In this document: piece by piece, positions 1 through 8,399 of the stretch
Numbering within the stretch: the stretch's first letter is position 1
How the letters are laid out: each line of letters begins with the position of its first letter
Assembly (NCBI GenBank): GCA_029240955.1
Contig: JARDZH010000054.1
Coordinates: 1-8,399, forward strand
Origin: Pseudomonas sp.
GTDB lineage: Bacteria; Pseudomonadota; Gammaproteobacteria; Pseudomonadales; Pseudomonadaceae
Direction: 5' to 3'
DNA length: 8,399 nucleotides
The notes under the pieces: model-generated
Database searches by the model: none
Told to the model about the DNA's origin: nothing
Seen by the model: only the letters and a program-made list of their open reading frames with translations
Position numbers and translations under genes: made by a program

Positions 1-16
1 CCGAGGGCTTTACTGC

Positions 17-235
17 ATGTCGAAAGAAGACAGCTTCGAAATGGAAGGCACTGTCGTCGACACCCTGCCCAACACCATGTTTCGTGTGGAGTTGGAAAAC
101 GGGCACGTCGTAACCGCGCATATCTCCGGCAAGATGCGCAAGAACTACATCCGTATTCTGACCGGTGACAAGGTGCGTGTAGAACTGACGCCCTATGACT
201 TGAGCAAAGGGCGTATCACCTACCGCGCTCGTTAA
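17..235 (+). CDS. infA: Translation initiation factor IF-1
   Basis: This 72-residue protein is essentially the standard bacterial IF-1. It is a single S1-type OB-fold that binds the A site of the 30S subunit during initiation and works with IF-2 and IF-3. The family core is intact: the [20 protein letters not shown] stretch (about residues 19-38), then the [15 protein letters not shown] segment and the C-terminal [12 protein letters not shown] block. The length equals that of E. coli IF-1. The ATG is preceded by a GAGG ribosome-binding site at 3-6, ten bases upstream, so the gene is complete although the window opens just before it. It is followed by a strong terminator and converges on clpA. 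In E. coli and Pseudomonas infA lies close to aat and, in Pseudomonas, to an aminoacyl-tRNA protein transferase gene; those would lie off the left edge and are not seen here. Confidence 0.98.
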
Positions 236-247
236 GCAAGCATTGAC

Positions 248-277
248 AAAAACGCCCGGCGATTGCCGGGCGTTTTT
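248..277 (+). terminator. Rho-independent terminator of infA, probably bidirectional
   Basis: A perfect 9-bp stem (252-260 with 265-273) with a GATT loop is followed by a T tract (273-277) and preceded by a matching A tract (248-252). Read from the minus strand, the A tract becomes the U tract, so the same hairpin could end clpA transcripts arriving from the right. It starts 13 bp after the infA stop codon and lies about 85 bp beyond the clpA stop codon. Both convergent genes therefore have it in the expected place. The downstream direction for infA is the surer call. Confidence 0.9.
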
Positions 278-281
278 GTGT

Positions 282-300
282 GTCCGGCAGATTACCGGAC
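282..300. repeat. Small inverted repeat between infA and clpA
   Basis: GTCCGG at 282-287 pairs with CCGGAC at 295-300 across a 7-base loop. It sits just beyond the main terminator. Read on the minus strand it lies in the clpA 3' untranslated region. It has no U tract of its own, so it may only add 3'-end stability to the clpA transcript. Confidence 0.45.
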
Positions 301-360
301 CTTGTCAGGCGATACCGCCCTGCTCCGCACCTGACAGCTGCGCGGAGCCGGGCGAATCTG

Positions 361-2634
361 TCAGGCCATCTCCGCCGTGGTCTCGAACTCGAACGTGATC
401 TCGCCATCCTTCACGTCGACATGCACGATGCCGCCATGCTCGGAAAGCTCGCCGAACAGAATTTCCTCCGCCAGCGGCCGCTTGATCTTGTCCTGAATCA
501 ACCGCGCCATCGGGCGAGCACCCATCGCCGCATCGTAGCCGCCTTGCGCCAGCCAGCTGCGCGTCGCGTCGGACACCTCGAGCAGCACGCGTTTGTCTTC
601 CAGCTGCGCCTGGAGCTCGGTGAGGAACTTGTCCACCACGCTCTTGATGACTTCGTGGCTCAGACGACCGAACTGGATGATGGTGTCCAGGCGGTTGCGG
701 AATTCCGGCGTGAAGCTCTTCTTGATGACTTCCATCGCATCGGAGGAGTGATCCTGATGCGTAAAGCCGATCGAAGCCCGCGCTGCGGATTCCGCACCCG
801 CGTTGGTGGTCATGATCACGATCACATTGCGGAAGTCCGCCTTGCGCCCGTTGTTGTCGGTCAGCGTCCCGTGGTCCATCACCTGCAACAGCAGGTTGAA
901 GACTTCCGGATGCGCCTTCTCGATTTCATCGAGCAGCAGTACGCAATGTGGCTGACGGGTAATGGCTTCGGTCAACAGACCGCCCTGATCGAAACCGACG
1001 TAGCCCGGAGGCGCACCGATCAGACGTGAAACGGTATGCCGCTCCATGTACTCGGACATGTCGAAACGAATCAGCTCGACACCCAGCGCTTTGGCCAGCT
1101 GACGCGCCGCTTCGGTCTTGCCGACGCCTGTGGGACCTGCGAACAGGAACGAGCCCACGGGTTTGTCCGGCGACTTGAGACCTGCACGAGACAGCTTGAT
1201 CGCCGTCGACAGAGAATCGATCGCCGCGTCCTGACCGAACACCGTCAGCTTCAGATCGCGCTCCAGGTTACGCAGCAGCTCCTTGTCGGAACTGTTGACG
1301 TGCTTTGGCGGAATACGCGCGATCTTGGCAACGATGTCTTCGACCTGCGGAACATCGATGCGCTTGACGCGCTGCTCGACCGGCTGCAGACGCTGGAAAG
1401 CGCCCGCCTCGTCGATCACGTCGATCGCCTTGTCAGGCATGTGACGATCATTGATGTAACGCGAAGCCAGCTCGGCAGCGGCGCGCAGCGCTTCGTCGCT
1501 GTATTCGATGCTGTGGTGCTGTTCGAAACGACCTTTCAGGCCGCGAAGGATGCCGATGGTGTCTTCGACCGAAGGCTCGGACACATCGACCTTCTGGAAA
1601 CGCCGCGCCAGCGCGCGATCCTTCTCGAAGATCCCGCGGAATTCCTGGAACGTGGTCGAGCCGATGCAGCGGATGTCGCCCGAAGACAACAACGGCTTGA
1701 GCAGGTTGGACGCGTCCATCACCCCGCCCGACGCAGCGCCTGCACCGATGATGGTGTGTATCTCGTCGATGAACAGGATGGCGTGCGGACGCTTGCGCAG
1801 TTCGTTGAGCAGCGCCTTGAAGCGCTTCTCGAAATCGCCGCGGTATTTGGTGCCGGCCAGCAGCGCGCCAAGGTCCAGCGAGTAGACGACGCTGTTGGCA
1901 AGCAGATCCGGCACCTGGTTGTCGACGATGCGCTTGGCCAGACCTTCGGCGATGGCGGTCTTGCCGACACCGGCTTCGCCGACCAGCAACGGGTTGTTCT
2001 TGCGACGACGCGCCAGAATCTGAGCCACGCGCTCGACTTCGTTTTCACGGCCGACCAGCGGGTCGATGCGCCCCTGGCGCGCCAACTCGTTCAGATTGCT
2101 GGCATAGGCATCCAGAGGATTGCCTGAGGATGATGCTTCGCCGCCCTCGTCGTCCTGCATATCTTGCTCACCTTCGGAAGAGTGTTCGCCATGCCCCGGA
2201 ACCTTGGAGATCCCGTGGGCGATGTAGTTGACGACATCAATTCGAGCAACGCTCTGTTGCTTGAGCAGGAAGACGGCCTGACTTTCCTGTTCGCTGAAAA
2301 TCGCGACCAGCACGTTCGCGCCTGTGACTTCACGTTTGCCGGAGCTCTGGACGTGGAATACGGCACGTTGCAGCACGCGTTGAAACCCGAGCGTCGGCTG
2401 GGTTTCACGATCCTCGTCGTGGACGGGAATCAGCGGTGTGGTGGAGTCGATGAACTCCTGCAGGTCATGCTTGAGCTTATCGAGGTTGGCGCCGCAGGCA
2501 CGCAAGACAGTGGCTGCAGCCTCATTGTCCAATAGAGCCAGGAGAAGGTGCTCGACCGTCATGAACTCATGACGCTTGGAGCGCGCTTCCTTGAAGGCTA
2601 GATTGAGGGTGACTTCGAGCTCACGGTTTAACAT
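361..2634 (-). CDS. clpA: ATP-dependent Clp protease ATP-binding subunit ClpA
   Basis: At 757 residues this is a full-length ClpA, the AAA+ unfoldase that threads proteins into ClpP in the cytoplasm. An N-terminal Clp repeat domain (about 1-142), which docks ClpS, is followed by an acidic, Ser/Gly-rich linker (about 146-172). The D1 module has Walker A GEAGVGKT (219-226), Walker B ILFIDE (286-291), a KYRG pore loop (263-266) and arginine-finger candidates in ALARRF (341-346). D2 has Walker A GPTGVGKT (500-507), Walker B VLLLDE (565-570), a GYVG pore loop (544-547), FRNR (645-648) and sensor-2 GAR (705-707). The ClpP-docking loop reads IGF (622-624) where E. coli has IGL. The ATG is preceded by GAGGTGA (2639-2645) at good spacing. 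The gene lies 30 bp after clpS on the same strand and is almost surely co-transcribed with it. No mutated motif is seen. Confidence 0.98.
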   Translation of the reverse strand: MLNRELEVTLNLAFKEARSKRHEFMTVEHLLLALLDNEAAATVLRACGANLDKLKHDLQEFIDSTTPLIPVHDEDRETQPTLGFQRVLQRAVFHVQSSGKREVTGANVLVAIFSEQESQAVFLLKQQSVARIDVVNYIAHGISKVPGHGEHSSEGEQDMQDDEGGEASSSGNPLDAYASNLNELARQGRIDPLVGRENEVERVAQILARRRKNNPLLVGEAGVGKTAIAEGLAKRIVDNQVPDLLANSVVYSLDLGALLAGTKYRGDFEKRFKALLNELRKRPHAILFIDEIHTIIGAGAASGGVMDASNLLKPLLSSGDIRCIGSTTFQEFRGIFEKDRALARRFQKVDVSEPSVEDTIGILRGLKGRFEQHHSIEYSDEALRAAAELASRYINDRHMPDKAIDVIDEAGAFQRLQPVEQRVKRIDVPQVEDIVAKIARIPPKHVNSSDKELLRNLERDLKLTVFGQDAAIDSLSTAIKLSRAGLKSPDKPVGSFLFAGPTGVGKTEAARQLAKALGVELIRFDMSEYMERHTVSRLIGAPPGYVGFDQGGLLTEAITRQPHCVLLLDEIEKAHPEVFNLLLQVMDHGTLTDNNGRKADFRNVIVIMTTNAGAESAARASIGFTHQDHSSDAMEVIKKSFTPEFRNRLDTIIQFGRLSHEVIKSVVDKFLTELQAQLEDKRVLLEVSDATRSWLAQGGYDAAMGARPMARLIQDKIKRPLAEEILFGELSEHGGIVHVDVKDGEITFEFETTAEMA

Positions 2635-2664
2635 AGCTTCACCTCATACCCAAGTGGCCGGCGT

Positions 2665-3027
2665 TTAACCGTCCTTCTCGATCTCACAGAGTAGTGGATG
2701 CTGGCTCTCCCTGGCGTATTGGTTGACCTGCATTGCCTTGGTCTCGGCGATGTCGCGGGTAAACAATCCACATACTGCCCGTCCCTCTGTATGGACGGCC
2801 AGCATGACCTTGGTGGCCAGCTCACGATTCAGGTTAAAAAACACCTCAAGTACTTCGACGACGAAGTCCATGGGCGTGTAGTCATCGTTAAACAAAACCA
2901 CCTTGTACATCGGTGGAGCCTGCAGGGTCGGCTTGGCGTCCTGCACTGCGATGCCAGCCGAGTCGTCCTCGTGTGACTGCGGACCATCCTGATTTGATGT
3001 TAGTCGAATCTTGCTGATTGGTTGCAT
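2665..3027 (-). CDS. clpS: ClpS, N-degron adaptor for ClpAP
   Basis: ClpS binds proteins with bulky hydrophobic N-terminal residues and hands them to ClpA. The 120-residue product has an acidic, flexible N-terminal extension (about 1-36), which in the family is the part engaged by ClpA, and then the compact adaptor domain. Signature [17 protein letters not shown] starts at Tyr41. The residues that in E. coli line the N-degron pocket are present: Asn47, Asp48, Asp49, Met53 and His79 (E. coli numbering plus 13). The C-terminal half ([20 protein letters not shown]) is also conserved. The start is the first ATG giving the usual Pseudomonas N-terminus ([10 protein letters not shown]). It has no convincing Shine-Dalgarno sequence, so the exact start is slightly uncertain, but the next Met (residue 40) would remove the functional extension. 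It is the first gene of the clpS-clpA operon and diverges from cspD, as in E. coli. Confidence 0.97.
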   Translation of the reverse strand: MQPISKIRLTSNQDGPQSHEDDSAGIAVQDAKPTLQAPPMYKVVLFNDDYTPMDFVVEVLEVFFNLNRELATKVMLAVHTEGRAVCGLFTRDIAETKAMQVNQYARESQHPLLCEIEKDG

Positions 3028-3048
3028 GAAAGAAATGTTCGTTCAAAG

Positions 3049-3207
3049 GGCGGATTGAGCAATCGATCACAGCCGGACCGCGTTTATGAAAAAGGTCTGC
3101 CGCGTGACCTTGACTATCAGCTAAACGGTGTTACAAACAATAGAACCCACATTGGGTAAAAAGGGTCCGCGCAGTCAACCAAAATTTTTTCGGTCAGGCG
3201 GATTGAG
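3049..3207. repeat. 11-bp direct repeat flanking the clpS/cspD control region
   Basis: GGCGGATTGAG occurs at 3049-3059 and again, same orientation, at 3197-3207. One copy lies about 22 bp upstream of the clpS start, the other about 45 bp upstream of the cspD start. The span given covers both copies and the DNA between them. An exact 11-mer recurring within 160 bp is unlikely by chance, and each copy lies near one of the two divergent genes. Whether a protein binds it is unknown. Confidence 0.5.
3110..3137 (+). promoter_or_regulatory. Candidate sigma-70 promoter for cspD
   Basis: TTGACT (3110-3115, 5 of 6 to the -35 consensus) is followed after 16 bp by TACAAA (3132-3137, 4 of 6), which is preceded by TGT and so also looks like an extended -10. 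Transcription would start near 3144, giving a cspD leader of about 108 nt. A 5-bp hairpin (ACCCA 3145-3149 with TGGGT 3153-3157) would sit at its very 5' end, and an A4T6 run lies at 3181-3190. For clpS on the other strand I see no comparable pair; CATAAA (plus-strand TTTATG, 3083-3088) is a weak -10 candidate without a good -35. Confidence 0.5.
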
Positions 3208-3251
3208 GTGGATGATACTCCAGACGGAGTCCTTTGCAGAGGGATATGGCT

Positions 3252-3521
3252 ATGCTCAGTGGTAAAGTCAAGTGGTTCAATAATGCAAAAGGCTATGGAT
3301 TCATCCTGGCCGATGGCAGGGATGAAGATCTGTTCGCGCATTACTCGGCGATCAACATGGATGGTTACAAAACTCTCAAAGCAGGCCAGCCGGTCAACTT
3401 CGAGATCATCCAGGGCCCGAAAGGGTTGCATGCTGTCAACATCTCGCCCGCCGCAGCAAGCGTTGGCGCCGCGGCAGATGTTTCGATTACGACTCCCAAA
3501 ACTTCGAACGTGCCAGCCTGA
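3252..3521 (+). CDS. cspD: Cold-shock-like protein CspD
   Basis: This 89-residue protein is one cold-shock domain plus a short tail. Residues 1-67 show the conserved KVKWFNNAKGYGFI opening with the RNP1 motif (KGYGFI, 13-18) and the RNP2-like DLFAHY (26-31), which form the single-stranded nucleic-acid-binding face. In E. coli the gene next to clpS is CspD, a stationary-phase inhibitor of DNA replication; position and sequence agree. Residues 70-89 are an Ala/Thr/Ser-rich tail, longer than in the 74-residue E. coli protein. I chose the ATG at 3252 because AGAGGG (3238-3243) lies 8 bases upstream and the protein then begins MLSGKVKWF. The in-frame ATG at 3246 is only 2 bases from that site, and a TTG at 3234 overlaps it. 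The gene diverges from clpS and converges on icd. Confidence 0.93.
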   Translation: MLSGKVKWFNNAKGYGFILADGRDEDLFAHYSAINMDGYKTLKAGQPVNFEIIQGPKGLHAVNISPAAASVGAAADVSITTPKTSNVPA

Positions 3522-3559
3522 GGCGAGCCACCACAAACGCCAGCCATAGTTGAGCAGCC

Positions 3560-3579
3560 GACCCGGGTTCGCCCGGGTC
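3560..3579 (+). terminator. Likely cspD terminator hairpin with UUCG loop
   Basis: A perfect 8-bp GC-rich stem, GACCCGGG (3560-3567) with CCCGGGTC (3572-3579), is closed by the very stable TTCG tetraloop. It is followed by AGTTGTT, a poor U tract, so termination may be partial. It lies 38 bp after the cspD stop codon, between two convergent genes. A smaller 5-bp hairpin (AGGGG 3588-3592 with CCCCT 3598-3602) just beyond it abuts the icd stop codon and may belong to icd. Confidence 0.6.
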
Positions 3580-3605
3580 AGTTGTTCAGGGGTTATGCCC
3601 CTCTC

Positions 3606-4862
3606 TCACATGTGCGCGATCAGCGCATCACCGAACGCCGAAGACGATAACAGTGTCGCGCCTTCCATCAAGCGTTCGAAATCATAGGTAACCGTCTTGG
3701 CCGATATCGCGCCGTTGGTGCCCTTGATGATCAGGTCCGCAGCTTCGGTCCAGCCCATGTGCCGCAGCATCATTTCTGCAGAAAGAATCAGCGAGCCGGG
3801 ATTGACCTGATCCTTGCCGGCATATTTGGGCGCCGTCCCATGGGTCGCCTCGAACATCGCCACAGTGTCCGACAGGTTCGCACCCGGAGCGATGCCGATC
3901 CCGCCCACCTCCGCGGCCAGCGCGTCGGACAGATAGTCGCCGTTGAGATTGAGCGTGGCGATCACGTCGTACTCGGCCGGGCGCAGCAGAATCTGCTGGA
4001 GCATGGCGTCGGCGATCGCGTCCTTGACCACCACTTCCCTGCCAGTTCTCGGATTGTTGAAGCGCATCCAGGGTCCGCCATCGAGCAGCGTTGCGCCGAA
4101 CTCTTCAGCGGCGATCTCGTAAGCCCATTCCTTGAAGGCGCCCTCGGTGAATTTCATGATGTTGCCTTTGTGCACGATGGTCAGCGACTGCCGGTCGTTG
4201 TCGACCACGTACTGCAGAGCCTTGCGCGCCAGACGCCGCGTGCCTTCTCTGGACACCGGCTTGACGCCGATGCCGCAGTCTTCCTCGAAGCGGATCTTGG
4301 TAACGCCCATTTCCTCCTTCAGAAAGCGGATGACTTTCTGCGCCTCCGCAGAACCGGCCTTCCATTCGATGCCTGCGTAAATGTCCTCTGAGTTCTCACG
4401 AAAGATCGTCATGTCCACGTCGCCCGGCTTTTTCACCGGGCTCGGCACGCCTTCGAACCAGCGCACCGGGCGCAGACAGACATACAGGTCCAGCTGCTGG
4501 CGCAGCGCGACGTTCAGTGACCGGATGCCGCCGCCAACCGGCGTGGTGAGCGGGCCTTTGATGGATACGACGTAATCCTTGACCGCCGCGAGGGTTTCCT
4601 CCGGCAACCAGGTGTCCTGATCGTAGATCTGGGTGGCCTTTTCGCCTGCGTAGACTTCCATCCAGGAGATCCGGCGCTGATCGCCATACGCTTTGCTGAC
4701 GGCGGCATCCACGACCTTGATCATCACCGGCGTGATGTCGATGCCGATTCCGTCGCCTTCTATGAAGGGAATGATGGGGTTGTCGGGCACGTTCAGAGAG
4801 TGATCGGCGTTGACAGTGATCTTCTCGCCGGCGGCGGGTATTTTTATTTTCTGATATCCCAT
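3606..4862 (-). CDS. icd: NADP-dependent isocitrate dehydrogenase, homodimeric type
   Basis: This 418-residue enzyme oxidises and decarboxylates isocitrate to 2-oxoglutarate in the TCA cycle, making NADPH. It aligns with E. coli Icd at an offset of +2. Substrate residues are present: Ser115, Asn117, Arg121, Arg131, Arg155, Tyr162, Lys232 and the metal ligands Asp285, Asp309 and Asp313. Ser115 in GGGIRSLN is the residue that AceK phosphorylates in E. coli to divert flux to the glyoxylate shunt. NADP rather than NAD use is indicated by Lys346, Tyr347, Val353 and Arg397, matching the 2'-phosphate contacts. The ATG has GGAG six bases upstream (plus-strand 4869-4872). The gene converges on cspD and diverges from idh, which makes a structurally unrelated enzyme for the same reaction. 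It looks intact and functional. Confidence 0.98.
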   Translation of the reverse strand: MGYQKIKIPAAGEKITVNADHSLNVPDNPIIPFIEGDGIGIDITPVMIKVVDAAVSKAYGDQRRISWMEVYAGEKATQIYDQDTWLPEETLAAVKDYVVSIKGPLTTPVGGGIRSLNVALRQQLDLYVCLRPVRWFEGVPSPVKKPGDVDMTIFRENSEDIYAGIEWKAGSAEAQKVIRFLKEEMGVTKIRFEEDCGIGVKPVSREGTRRLARKALQYVVDNDRQSLTIVHKGNIMKFTEGAFKEWAYEIAAEEFGATLLDGGPWMRFNNPRTGREVVVKDAIADAMLQQILLRPAEYDVIATLNLNGDYLSDALAAEVGGIGIAPGANLSDTVAMFEATHGTAPKYAGKDQVNPGSLILSAEMMLRHMGWTEAADLIIKGTNGAISAKTVTYDFERLMEGATLLSSSAFGDALIAHM

Positions 4863-4902
4863 GCTGAACTCCGGTTGCGTCGGTTGGACAACGTGACAGC
4901 AG

Positions 4903-4923
4903 TTGAGCGTAGTCAGCGCTCAA
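4903..4923. promoter_or_regulatory. Inverted repeat TTGAGCG-N7-CGCTCAA before icd
   Basis: TTGAGCG (4903-4909) and CGCTCAA (4917-4923) form a perfect 7-bp dyad with a 7-base spacer. It is centred about 50 bp upstream of the icd start codon. In DNA it has the form of a dimeric regulator's operator. In the icd transcript it would form a hairpin about 40 nt before the start codon, clear of the ribosome-binding site. The sequence does not decide between the two. Confidence 0.5.
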
Positions 4924-5037
4924 GGCCGTGGCAAACGCAGCCCCGCCCGCGCCGACCGGCCGCAAAGCTGCACAGACAAGGGACCTGGGGCTTTGGCTTC
5001 GACCAACGGCCAATGGTCGCGATTCGTCAGCTCGCAT

Positions 5038-5059
5038 AGCATTAATGCTTGGCGCCAAG
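5038..5059. promoter_or_regulatory. Two abutting 12-bp palindromes, probable operator
   Basis: AGCATTAATGCT (5038-5049) and CTTGGCGCCAAG (5048-5059) are each perfect palindromes and share two bases. Their centres are exactly 10 bp apart, about one helical turn. They occupy the -35 and spacer region of the candidate idh promoter, centred near -35 and -25. That position suits a repressor or a class II activator. The regulator is not identifiable from the sequence. Confidence 0.55.
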
Positions 5060-5063
5060 GGTT

Positions 5064-5072
5064 TGATATACT
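5064..5072 (+). promoter_or_regulatory. Extended -10 promoter candidate for idh
   Basis: TGA followed by TATACT (5067-5072, 5 of 6 to TATAAT) forms an extended -10 element. There is no good -35: the place where it should be is filled by a palindrome. The start site would be near 5079, leaving an idh leader of about 219 nt with two hairpins. This is the best promoter-like sequence on the plus strand between the two genes. Confidence 0.5.
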
Positions 5073-5094
5073 CGCGACGTGACCGCAGAGTCAT
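5065..5094 (-). promoter_or_regulatory. Weak promoter candidate for icd overlapping the idh -10
   Basis: On the minus strand ATGACT (plus 5089-5094, 4 of 6 to -35) is followed after 18 bp by TATATC (plus 5065-5070, 4 of 6 to -10). The -10 lies almost on top of the idh -10 on the other strand. Transcription from it would give an icd leader of roughly 195 nt that includes both palindromes and the 4903-4923 repeat. Other AT-rich matches exist near 5128-5135, so this is only one candidate. Confidence 0.28.
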
Positions 5095-5095
5095 A

Positions 5096-5130
5096 AAGGC
5101 TGATCCGTCTGCAACCGGACTCTCAGCCTT
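5096..5130 (+). repeat. Hairpin in the probable idh leader
   Basis: AAGGCTGA (5096-5103) pairs with TCAGCCTT (5123-5130), and inside it TCCG (5104-5107) pairs with CGGA (5116-5119), leaving an 8-base loop and a 3-base bulge. This 12-bp imperfect stem starts about 17 nt after the predicted idh transcription start. It is not followed by a U tract, so it does not look like a simple attenuator. A second 6-bp stem (CGTCGG 5138-5143 with CCGACG 5154-5159) follows at once. Confidence 0.5.
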
Positions 5131-5165
5131 ATATAGGCGTCGGACGACTGAACCCGACGGCGTAA

Positions 5166-7523
<2,358 letters not shown>

Positions 7524-7543
7524 CCCGCTGAGCCTGTCTCACG

Positions 7544-7566
7544 AACCCCGGCCTTGCGCCGGGGTT
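7544..7566 (+). terminator. Rho-independent terminator of idh
   Basis: A 9-bp stem, AACCCCGGC (7544-7552) with GCCGGGGTT (7558-7566), has a CTTGC loop and runs into TTTGTGTTT. It lies 20 bp after the idh stop codon and isolates idh from the downstream Nudix gene. Confidence 0.88.
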
Positions 7567-7637
7567 TGTGTTTCTGCGCGACCGAAAACTCTGGCAGTAT
7601 GCCTTTTCAATCCGGCCACGAACGAGGAACGAGATTC

Positions 7638-8084
7638 ATGGACTGGCAAGCACACGTTACCGTCGCCACCATCGTCGAAGACCATGGGCGATTCCTGTTC
7701 GTTGAAGAACTCAAGCAGGGCCGAGCGGTACTCAACCAGCCCGCCGGACATCTGGACCCCAATGAAAGCCTGCAGCGCGCCGCCGTCCGCGAAACCCTTG
7801 AGGAAACCGGCTGGGACGTGGAGCTGACCGGCGTGGTCGGCATTTACCTGTATACCGCGCCCAGCAACGGCGTGACCTATCAGCGCATCTGCTTTGCCGC
7901 CAACGCCCTGCGCCACCATGCGGATTACGCGCTGGACGACGGCATCATCGGCCCGGTCTGGCTGACTCGCGACGAGCTGATCGCCCAGCAGGAACGCTGG
8001 CGCAGCGAGCTGGTGCTGCGTTGTGTGGACGATTACCTGGGTGCAGAACGCTTCAGTCTGGACCTGCTTCGCGACAAGGCGTGA
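7638..8084 (+). CDS. nudJ: NudJ-like Nudix hydrolase
   Basis: This 148-residue protein is a single Nudix domain that hydrolyses a nucleotide or other diphosphate linkage. The Nudix box is complete: Gly37, Glu43, then Arg51-Glu52, Glu55-Glu56 and Gly58, with Glu52/Glu55/Glu56 as metal ligands. Its opening (HVTVATIVEDHGRFLFVEE) and NQPAGHL motif closely resemble E. coli NudJ (YmfB, 153 residues), a nucleoside tri- and diphosphatase that also acts on the thiamine precursor HMP-PP. In E. coli nudJ also lies directly upstream of mnmA, so both sequence and synteny support the name. The substrate in this organism is inferred only. The ATG at 7638 has GAGGA (7624-7628) nine bases upstream. Extending the frame to 7554 would overlap the idh terminator. 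I see no good promoter between terminator and gene. Confidence 0.88.
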   Translation: MDWQAHVTVATIVEDHGRFLFVEELKQGRAVLNQPAGHLDPNESLQRAAVRETLEETGWDVELTGVVGIYLYTAPSNGVTYQRICFAANALRHHADYALDDGIIGPVWLTRDELIAQQERWRSELVLRCVDDYLGAERFSLDLLRDKA

Positions 8085-8102
8085 GACTCCAGGCCGCCAG
8101 CC

Positions 8103-8111
8103 TGTTAGAAT
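8103..8111 (+). promoter_or_regulatory. Extended -10 promoter candidate for mnmA
   Basis: TGT followed by TAGAAT (8106-8111, 5 of 6) forms an extended -10 element between the Nudix gene and mnmA. The -35 position (GAGACT, 8083-8088) matches at 3 of 6 and overlaps the nudJ stop codon. The start would be near 8118, giving a leader of about 27 nt. mnmA may also be read through from nudJ, 60 bp upstream. Confidence 0.45.
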
Positions 8112-8144
8112 CGCGTCCTTTTAAAGGCCAGCCGTCGAATCCCC

Positions 8145-8399
8145 ATGCGTGATCCAGCCCTTTCCAGCTCAGACAAGAAGCGCGTCATCGTCGGCATGTC
8201 CGGCGGCGTGGATTCTTCCGTTTCCGCCGTTCTGCTCATGGAGCAGGGCTATCAGGTGGAAGGCCTGTTCATGAAGAACTGGGAAGAAGACGACGGAACG
8301 GAATACTGCACAGCCCGCGAAGACCTGGCCGACGCCCAAGCGGTCTGCGACAAGATCGGCATCAAGCTGCACACGGCCAACTTCGCGGCCGAGTACTGG
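8145..8399 (+). CDS. mnmA: tRNA-specific 2-thiouridylase MnmA (5' part)
   Basis: The first 85 codons are present and the frame is open to the window edge; family members are usually about 360-380 residues. MnmA activates U34 of tRNA-Lys, -Glu and -Gln with ATP and installs the 2-thio group, with sulfur relayed from IscS through the Tus proteins. The N-terminal PP-loop ATP pyrophosphatase motif [10 protein letters not shown] is at residues 17-26, followed by the family block [12 protein letters not shown] (40-51). The catalytic cysteines lie beyond the edge. The ATG gives a normal N-terminus, but no Shine-Dalgarno sequence is seen; the nearest purine run (AAAGG, about 8123-8127) is 17 bases away. 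No in-frame alternative start fits. In E. coli and Pseudomonas hflD and purB follow mnmA, but this is off the window. Confidence 0.96.
   Translation, partial: MRDPALSSSDKKRVIVGMSGGVDSSVSAVLLMEQGYQVEGLFMKNWEEDDGTEYCTAREDLADAQAVCDKIGIKLHTANFAAEYW

Noticed and set aside
1036..2127. 363-codon plus-strand open frame opposite clpA, together with the 249-codon one at 280-1029
   Set aside because: Both are antisense shadows of clpA, whose frame is certain from its motifs. They have no ribosome-binding site or recognisable domain.
3234..3251. Longer CspD starting at TTG 3234 or ATG 3246
   Set aside because: The AGAGGG site overlaps the first and is only 2 bases from the second, while it is 8 bases from ATG 3252, which also gives the standard N-terminus.
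5079..5096. Five-codon GTG-start leader ORF ending where the idh leader hairpin begins
   Set aside because: It starts at the predicted transcription start itself, has no ribosome-binding site, and is too short to tell from chance.

Overview
The window is core chromosome of a Pseudomonas. The gene order infA, clpA, clpS, cspD, icd, idh, nudJ-type Nudix gene, mnmA, and the near-standard family lengths of the encoded proteins, match what I recall for this genus. A 741-residue monomeric isocitrate dehydrogenase next to a 418-residue homodimeric one is typical of Pseudomonas/Azotobacter. I would guess the fluorescens/syringae side of the genus, but the sequence alone does not settle the species. 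I see no insertion sequence, phage gene, tRNA, CRISPR array or sign of recent transfer.

Layout. At the left edge infA (+) converges on the clpS-clpA operon (-), with a strong hairpin terminator between them that carries A and T tracts on both sides and could serve both directions. clpS and clpA are 30 bp apart and lie on the minus strand. They diverge from cspD (+) across a 224-bp control region that holds a good cspD promoter candidate and an 11-bp direct repeat. cspD then converges on icd (-) across an 84-bp gap with a perfect UUCG hairpin. icd diverges from idh (+) across a 435-bp region, the most structured non-coding DNA here. idh ends in a strong terminator, followed by the Nudix gene (+) and the 5' part of mnmA (+), which is cut by the window edge.

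Function. ClpS recognises N-degron substrates and delivers them to ClpA, which unfolds them for ClpP (not in the window). IF-1 and MnmA serve translation and tRNA wobble-uridine thiolation. CspD is a small cold-shock-fold nucleic-acid-binding protein linked in E. coli to slow growth. Icd and Idh catalyse the same NADP-dependent TCA-cycle step with unrelated folds. Placing them back to back suggests joint control at the branch between the TCA cycle and the glyoxylate shunt.

Novelty. All genes belong to known families, and I do not see an undescribed multi-gene system. The parts most worth a second look are in the icd/idh intergenic region: two perfect 12-bp palindromes whose centres are exactly 10 bp apart, just upstream of an extended -10 promoter; consecutive hairpins in the likely idh leader; and a separate 7-7-7 inverted repeat in front of icd.
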